Assembly: GCA_903877135.1 (NCBI GenBank)
Contig: CAIRCN010000044.1
Span: 1 to 64,000 of the forward strand
Origin: an uncultured Opitutia bacterium
GTDB lineage: Bacteria; Verrucomicrobiota; Verrucomicrobiia; Opitutales; Opitutaceae
DNA: 64,000 bases
Reading direction: 5' to 3'
Below, in pieces: positions 62,115-64,000 of this stretch. The notes under the pieces were generated by a model that saw only the letters and a list, made by a program, of their open reading frames with translations, was not told the DNA's origin and did no database searches. Numbering within the stretch: position 1 is the first letter of the stretch; each line of letters starts with the position of its first letter. Made by a program: the position numbers and the translations under genes.

Positions 62115-62699
62115 ATGACAGCCGCGAAAAGTAACGTCCTCCGCCGGGCCGGTATCCACCCCGATCTGGCCTCAGTCCTTTTTACCGACGCCCAGATCAA
62201 GCGCCGCGTCCATAGCCTGGCCGCAGAAATCAAGGCCGTCTACGGCGCCCGCGAGTTCACCATCGTCTCGCTGATCAACGGCGCCGTCATGTTCACCGCC
62301 GACCTAATGCGGCAGATTGACAACCCCGTGCGGCTCGACTGCATCCGCGTCTCCAGCTACGGCGCGCTCACCAAGTCAGTCGGCGTCCCCCAAGTGATCG
62401 CTAGCATCACCATCGACATCACCAACCGCGACGTGCTGCTAGTCGACGACATTCTCGACACCGGCAAGACGCTGACCCTCGTGGCTGAGCTCATCCGCAA
62501 GCAGAAACCGTCGAGCCTGCGCAGCTGTGTGCTCCTCGACAAAAAATCCCGGCGCGAGGTGCCCTTCCAGGCCGACTTCGTCGGCTTCGACATTCCCGAC
62601 AAATTCGTGGTGGGCTACGGCCTCGATTTCGCCGAACGCTACCGGAACCTGCCCTGCATCGGCGTGCTCAAGCCCGCCGCCCAGGCCGCACCCAAATAA
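62115..62699 (+). CDS. hpt: Hypoxanthine phosphoribosyltransferase
   Basis: The 194-residue purine-salvage enzyme joins hypoxanthine or guanine to PRPP. The PRPP loop is V-L-L-V-D-D-I-L-D-T-G-K-T-L and the N-terminal loop I-N-G-A-V-M-F is in place. Length is normal. A start at 62076 is possible but adds an unrelated basic segment. It is convergent with uvrB, 20 bases away. Confidence 0.92.
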   Translation: MTAAKSNVLRRAGIHPDLASVLFTDAQIKRRVHSLAAEIKAVYGAREFTIVSLINGAVMFTADLMRQIDNPVRLDCIRVSSYGALTKSVGVPQVIASITIDITNRDVLLVDDILDTGKTLTLVAELIRKQKPSSLRSCVLLDKKSRREVPFQADFVGFDIPDKFVVGYGLDFAERYRNLPCIGVLKPAAQAAPK

Positions 62700-62719
62700 C
62701 ACCGGCGAAGTGGGCCTGG

Positions 62720-64000
62720 CTAAAACTGGGATTTTCCTTTCGGCCCGCCTTTGCCCCGGTTTGACGGTGGATAAGGTTTCGCCGCGGCCTGCTTGCGGTA
62801 GTCGCCGCTTATCAGCGCGTTCACTTGGTCGCGCAGCAGCGCCGCCCGCTCGAACTCGAGCCGGCCTGCCGCCTCCTGCATCTCATTCTGCAACTCGGCG
62901 ATCACCGCCGCGACGTCGTCCGCACTCTCGGCCACCGCCGGCTCGGTGTCGCGCTCGCCCGAGCCGTCATAGGTGTGGAGGCTTGCCTGGGCCGAGCGCG
63001 TGACACTGCGCGGGGTGATGCCGTGGGCGATGTTGTAGGCGAGCTGTTTTTCGCGCCGGTATTTCACCGTCGCCATCGTGCGCTTGATCGACTCCGTGAG
63101 GTTGTCGGCGTAGAAAATCACGCGGCCCTTCTCGTGCCGGGCGGCGCGGCCAGCTGTCTGGATCAGGCTCGTTTCACTGCGGAGAAAACCCTCCTTGTCC
63201 GCGTCGAGGATCGCAACCAGCGCGACCTCCGGCAGATCGAGTCCCTCGCGCAGCAGGTTGATGCCCACGAGCACGTCGAAGTTGCCCAGCCGGAGATTCC
63301 GCAGGATTTCGACGCGCTCGATCGCGTCGATGTCGGAGTGCAGGTATTCCACCCGGATCTTCGACTCGCGCAGGTAGGTCGTGAGGTCTTCGGAGAGGCG
63401 CTTCGTGAGCGTGGTGACGAGCACTCGCTCGCCGGCCGAGGCGGCGGCCTTGATTTCCCCGATGAGATGCTCGACTTGGTTCTTGGTCGGCCGCACCACA
63501 ATTTCCGGATCGAGCAGGCCGGTCGGCCGGATGAGCTGCTCCGCGACCACCGCCGACTGCTTCAGCTCAAACTCCGACGGCGTGGCCGAGACGTAGAGCG
63601 TCTGCCCGGTCACCTGCTGGAACTCCTCAAAACTCTGCGGGCGGTTGTCGAGCGCGGACGGCAGCCGGAAACCGAAATTCACCAGCGTCGTCTTGCGCGC
63701 CTTGTCGCCGTTGAACATCCCGCCGATCTGCGGCACCGTCGCGTGGCTCTCGTCGATCATCAGGAGAAAATCCTTCGGGAAAAAGTCGATCAGGCAGAAC
63801 GGCCGGTCACCGGCTTTCCGGCCCGTGAGGTGGCGGGAGTAGTTCTCGATGCCGCTGCAAAACCCCATCTCCTGCAGCATCTCCAGATCGTAGTTCGTCC
63901 GCATCCGCACGCGCTGCGCCTCGAGATACTGTTCATGCTGCTCGAAGAACGCCACGCGTTCGTCGAGTTCGGCCTTGATGGCGGCGATGGCGGGCTCGAG
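62720..64000 (-). CDS. uvrB: Excinuclease ABC subunit B, C-terminal part
   Basis: The gene enters from the right edge; 426 codons are present and the start lies outside. The visible part covers helicase motifs ([37 protein letters not shown]) and the C-terminal UVR motif ([15 protein letters not shown]) that binds UvrC. UvrB loads at damaged DNA in nucleotide excision repair. The tail after the UVR motif is glycine- and lysine-rich. Confidence 0.95.
   Translation of the reverse strand, partial: LEPAIAAIKAELDERVAFFEQHEQYLEAQRVRMRTNYDLEMLQEMGFCSGIENYSRHLTGRKAGDRPFCLIDFFPKDFLLMIDESHATVPQIGGMFNGDKARKTTLVNFGFRLPSALDNRPQSFEEFQQVTGQTLYVSATPSEFELKQSAVVAEQLIRPTGLLDPEIVVRPTKNQVEHLIGEIKAAASAGERVLVTTLTKRLSEDLTTYLRESKIRVEYLHSDIDAIERVEILRNLRLGNFDVLVGINLLREGLDLPEVALVAILDADKEGFLRSETSLIQTAGRAARHEKGRVIFYADNLTESIKRTMATVKYRREKQLAYNIAHGITPRSVTRSAQASLHTYDGSGERDTEPAVAESADDVAAVIAELQNEMQEAAGRLEFERAALLRDQVNALISGDYRKQAAAKPYPPSNRGKGGPKGKSQF

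Noticed and set aside
1-64000. tRNA genes, CRISPR arrays, transposases or prophage genes
   Set aside because: No cloverleaf, spaced repeat array or mobile-element protein could be supported on either strand.

Overview
The window is GC-rich, gene-dense DNA from a Gram-negative bacterium, most likely a member of the Verrucomicrobiota close to the Opitutaceae. This placement is inference from gene content. The support is a DUF1800/DUF1501 secreted pair with Verrucomicrobia-style N-terminal repeats, outer-membrane biogenesis genes (BamD-like, LptE-like, a LolA domain), a cysteine-free bL32, a clpS/DUF2017-like pair and a family B DNA polymerase. No rRNA, tRNA, CRISPR array, integrase or transposase was seen, and no gene-free stretch exceeds 300 bases.

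Region 1 (about 1-12.5 kb) starts with a PAP2-family membrane phosphatase and a membrane-anchored polysaccharide deacetylase. It then holds an aryl-polyene/xanthomonadin-type pigment cluster. A minus-strand run of tightly packed, mostly overlapping genes (about 12.5 down to 2.5 kb) encodes a small unknown protein, a SAM methyltransferase, an acyl carrier protein, a ketosynthase, a chain-length-factor-like protein, two lipid acyltransferases, a glycosyltransferase fused to a LolA-like domain, an RND/MMPL exporter and an AMP-dependent aryl ligase. A convergent chorismatase at 1571-2494 probably makes the hydroxybenzoate starter from chorismate. No ketoreductase, dehydratase or thioesterase for the pathway is visible here. 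This cluster is the most interesting system in the window.

Region 2 (12.6-31.5 kb) is mixed metabolism: an MBL-fold hydrolase, two adjacent organophosphate-type MFS transporters, pyruvate kinase, the DUF1800/DUF1501/pseudopilin-like secretion set, a YugP-type membrane protease, a Gfo/Idh/MocA dehydrogenase divergent from an AraC regulator, a cupin, NDP kinase, an SRPBCC-epimerase fusion coupled to a photolyase, and glycogen synthase.

Region 3 (31.5-49.7 kb) carries RNase R, a DUF5069-like protein, a family B DNA polymerase, clpS with a DUF2017-like partner and proS, an N-acetylglutamate synthase, an orphan periplasmic sugar-binding protein with RidA, an amidase, a universal stress protein, an Nramp transporter, a two-domain iron/thiamine-type ABC permease and an EamA exporter.

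Region 4 (49.7-64 kb) has a TPR gene broken by two frameshifts, glmM overlapping trpD, uppP, the rpmF-plsX-fabH operon extended by bamD-like, lptE-like and rpe genes, an ABC binding protein and ATPase that probably belong with the distant permease of region 3, hpt, and the 3' part of uvrB running off the right edge. Two short palindromic repeat elements (40649-40700 and 60840-60913) and an in-gene direct repeat (22840-22875) suggest dispersed repeat families in this genome.
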